DNA of 5,709 bases from Nitrososphaerales archaeon. Lineage in GTDB: Archaea; Thermoproteota; Nitrososphaeria; Nitrososphaerales; Gagatemarchaeaceae. The stretch spans positions 1-5,709 of the forward strand of contig JASHUK010000031.1 of the NCBI GenBank assembly GCA_030040055.1, read 5' to 3'. Below are positions 5,372 to 5,709 of this stretch, piece after piece. A program made the position numbers and the translations under genes. Below the pieces are notes generated by a model that made no database searches, was not told where the DNA came from, and was given only the letters and a program-made list of their open reading frames with translations. Every line of letters starts with the position of its first letter. Within the stretch, counting starts at the first letter, position 1.

Positions 5372-5709
5372 CTAGGCGGCCCCCTTCAGGAACGGTGCGA
5401 CGTCGATCCCCTGCTCCCTTCCGACCACCCGCAGCGCCAGGTCCCTGCCCCTGTGAACGGCCTCCCCTATCTCCCACATCGTCTGGAGGCTCAGGTTCCT
5501 CTGCCCGCAGTCCAGGACAGGCTGCACCTTCCACGGGTCGCCGAGGACCTTGGCGGCGTAGAGTATCCTGTCCCTGACCAGCTCAGGGGACGGCGGGGTC
5601 GCCCCCTCGTAAGTGGTAGCCACTCCCACCCCCACGGACTGCCCCTTCCTCAGCCCGTACTCCCTGAAGAGCTTGAGGGACTCGAAGCCCGGCCCGGTCC
5701 TCACCTCGT
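5372..5709 (-). CDS. metE: MetE-like methyltransferase, C-terminal part (partial)
   Basis: The last 112 or so residues of a second MetE/UROD-superfamily barrel, whose 5' part lies past the right edge. GQSVGVGVATTYEG aligns with the LGVGVAKTEPRVES strand of the next gene. QPVLDCGQRNLSLQ carries the conserved Cys of the D-C-G zinc-ligand motif, matching HPACGQRSLPLR in its neighbour, so the two are tandem paralogues. It stops about 55 residues after that Cys and lacks the DUF4346-like tail. It ends at TAG (5372-5374), in the same frame as the following gene and directly abutting it. Tandem short MetE-like genes beside metF suggest two steps or two subunits of one methyl-transfer route. The His-x-Cys ligand pair is outside the window, so activity cannot be judged. 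Confidence 0.75.
   Translation of the reverse strand, partial: EVRTGPGFESLKLFREYGLRKGQSVGVGVATTYEGATPPSPELVRDRILYAAKVLGDPWKVQPVLDCGQRNLSLQTMWEIGEAVHRGRDLALRVVGREQGIDVAPFLKGAA

Overview
The window comes from a GC-rich archaeon. The archaeal signs are an A24 prepilin peptidase of the archaeal preflagellin/prepilin type, a SuhB/FBPase-like phosphatase, and short 'core' MetE-type methionine synthases. TATA-like boxes also sit about 25-30 nt upstream of start codons that have little or no leader. A TACK-group archaeon (Thaumarchaeota-like) fits best, but that placement is inference. No mobile element, CRISPR array, rRNA or tRNA is visible.

Plus strand, 1-2222: the last codons of an unidentified gene; an integral-membrane A24 prepilin peptidase with a TTG start; a P-loop kinase related to thymidylate kinase but with altered substrate motifs; and a SuhB/FBPase-like sugar-phosphate phosphatase whose TTG start overlaps the kinase stop (TTGA). 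The peptidase and the kinase each appear to have their own promoter. Kinase and phosphatase are translationally coupled.

Minus strand, 5709-2250, convergent with the first block across a 27-bp gap: the 3' end of one MetE-like gene, a second MetE-like gene with a C-terminal domain I recognise as DUF4346-like, and a methylenetetrahydrofolate reductase (MetF) two bases further on. Together these form a methyl-branch operon: MetF makes the methyl-pterin and the MetE-like proteins move a methyl group to homocysteine. Downstream, after a 222-bp gap, lies a small secreted protein of unknown function with a perfect GAGGAGG ribosome binding site and a structured leader.

Two points stand out. The two MetE-like genes lie in the same reading frame, separated only by a TAG codon, and no ATG, GTG or TTG is available to start the second. 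The choices are a CTG start, UAG readthrough, or a base error. Second, the DUF4346-like domain fused to a MetE core supports a link between that uncharacterised domain and pterin one-carbon chemistry.
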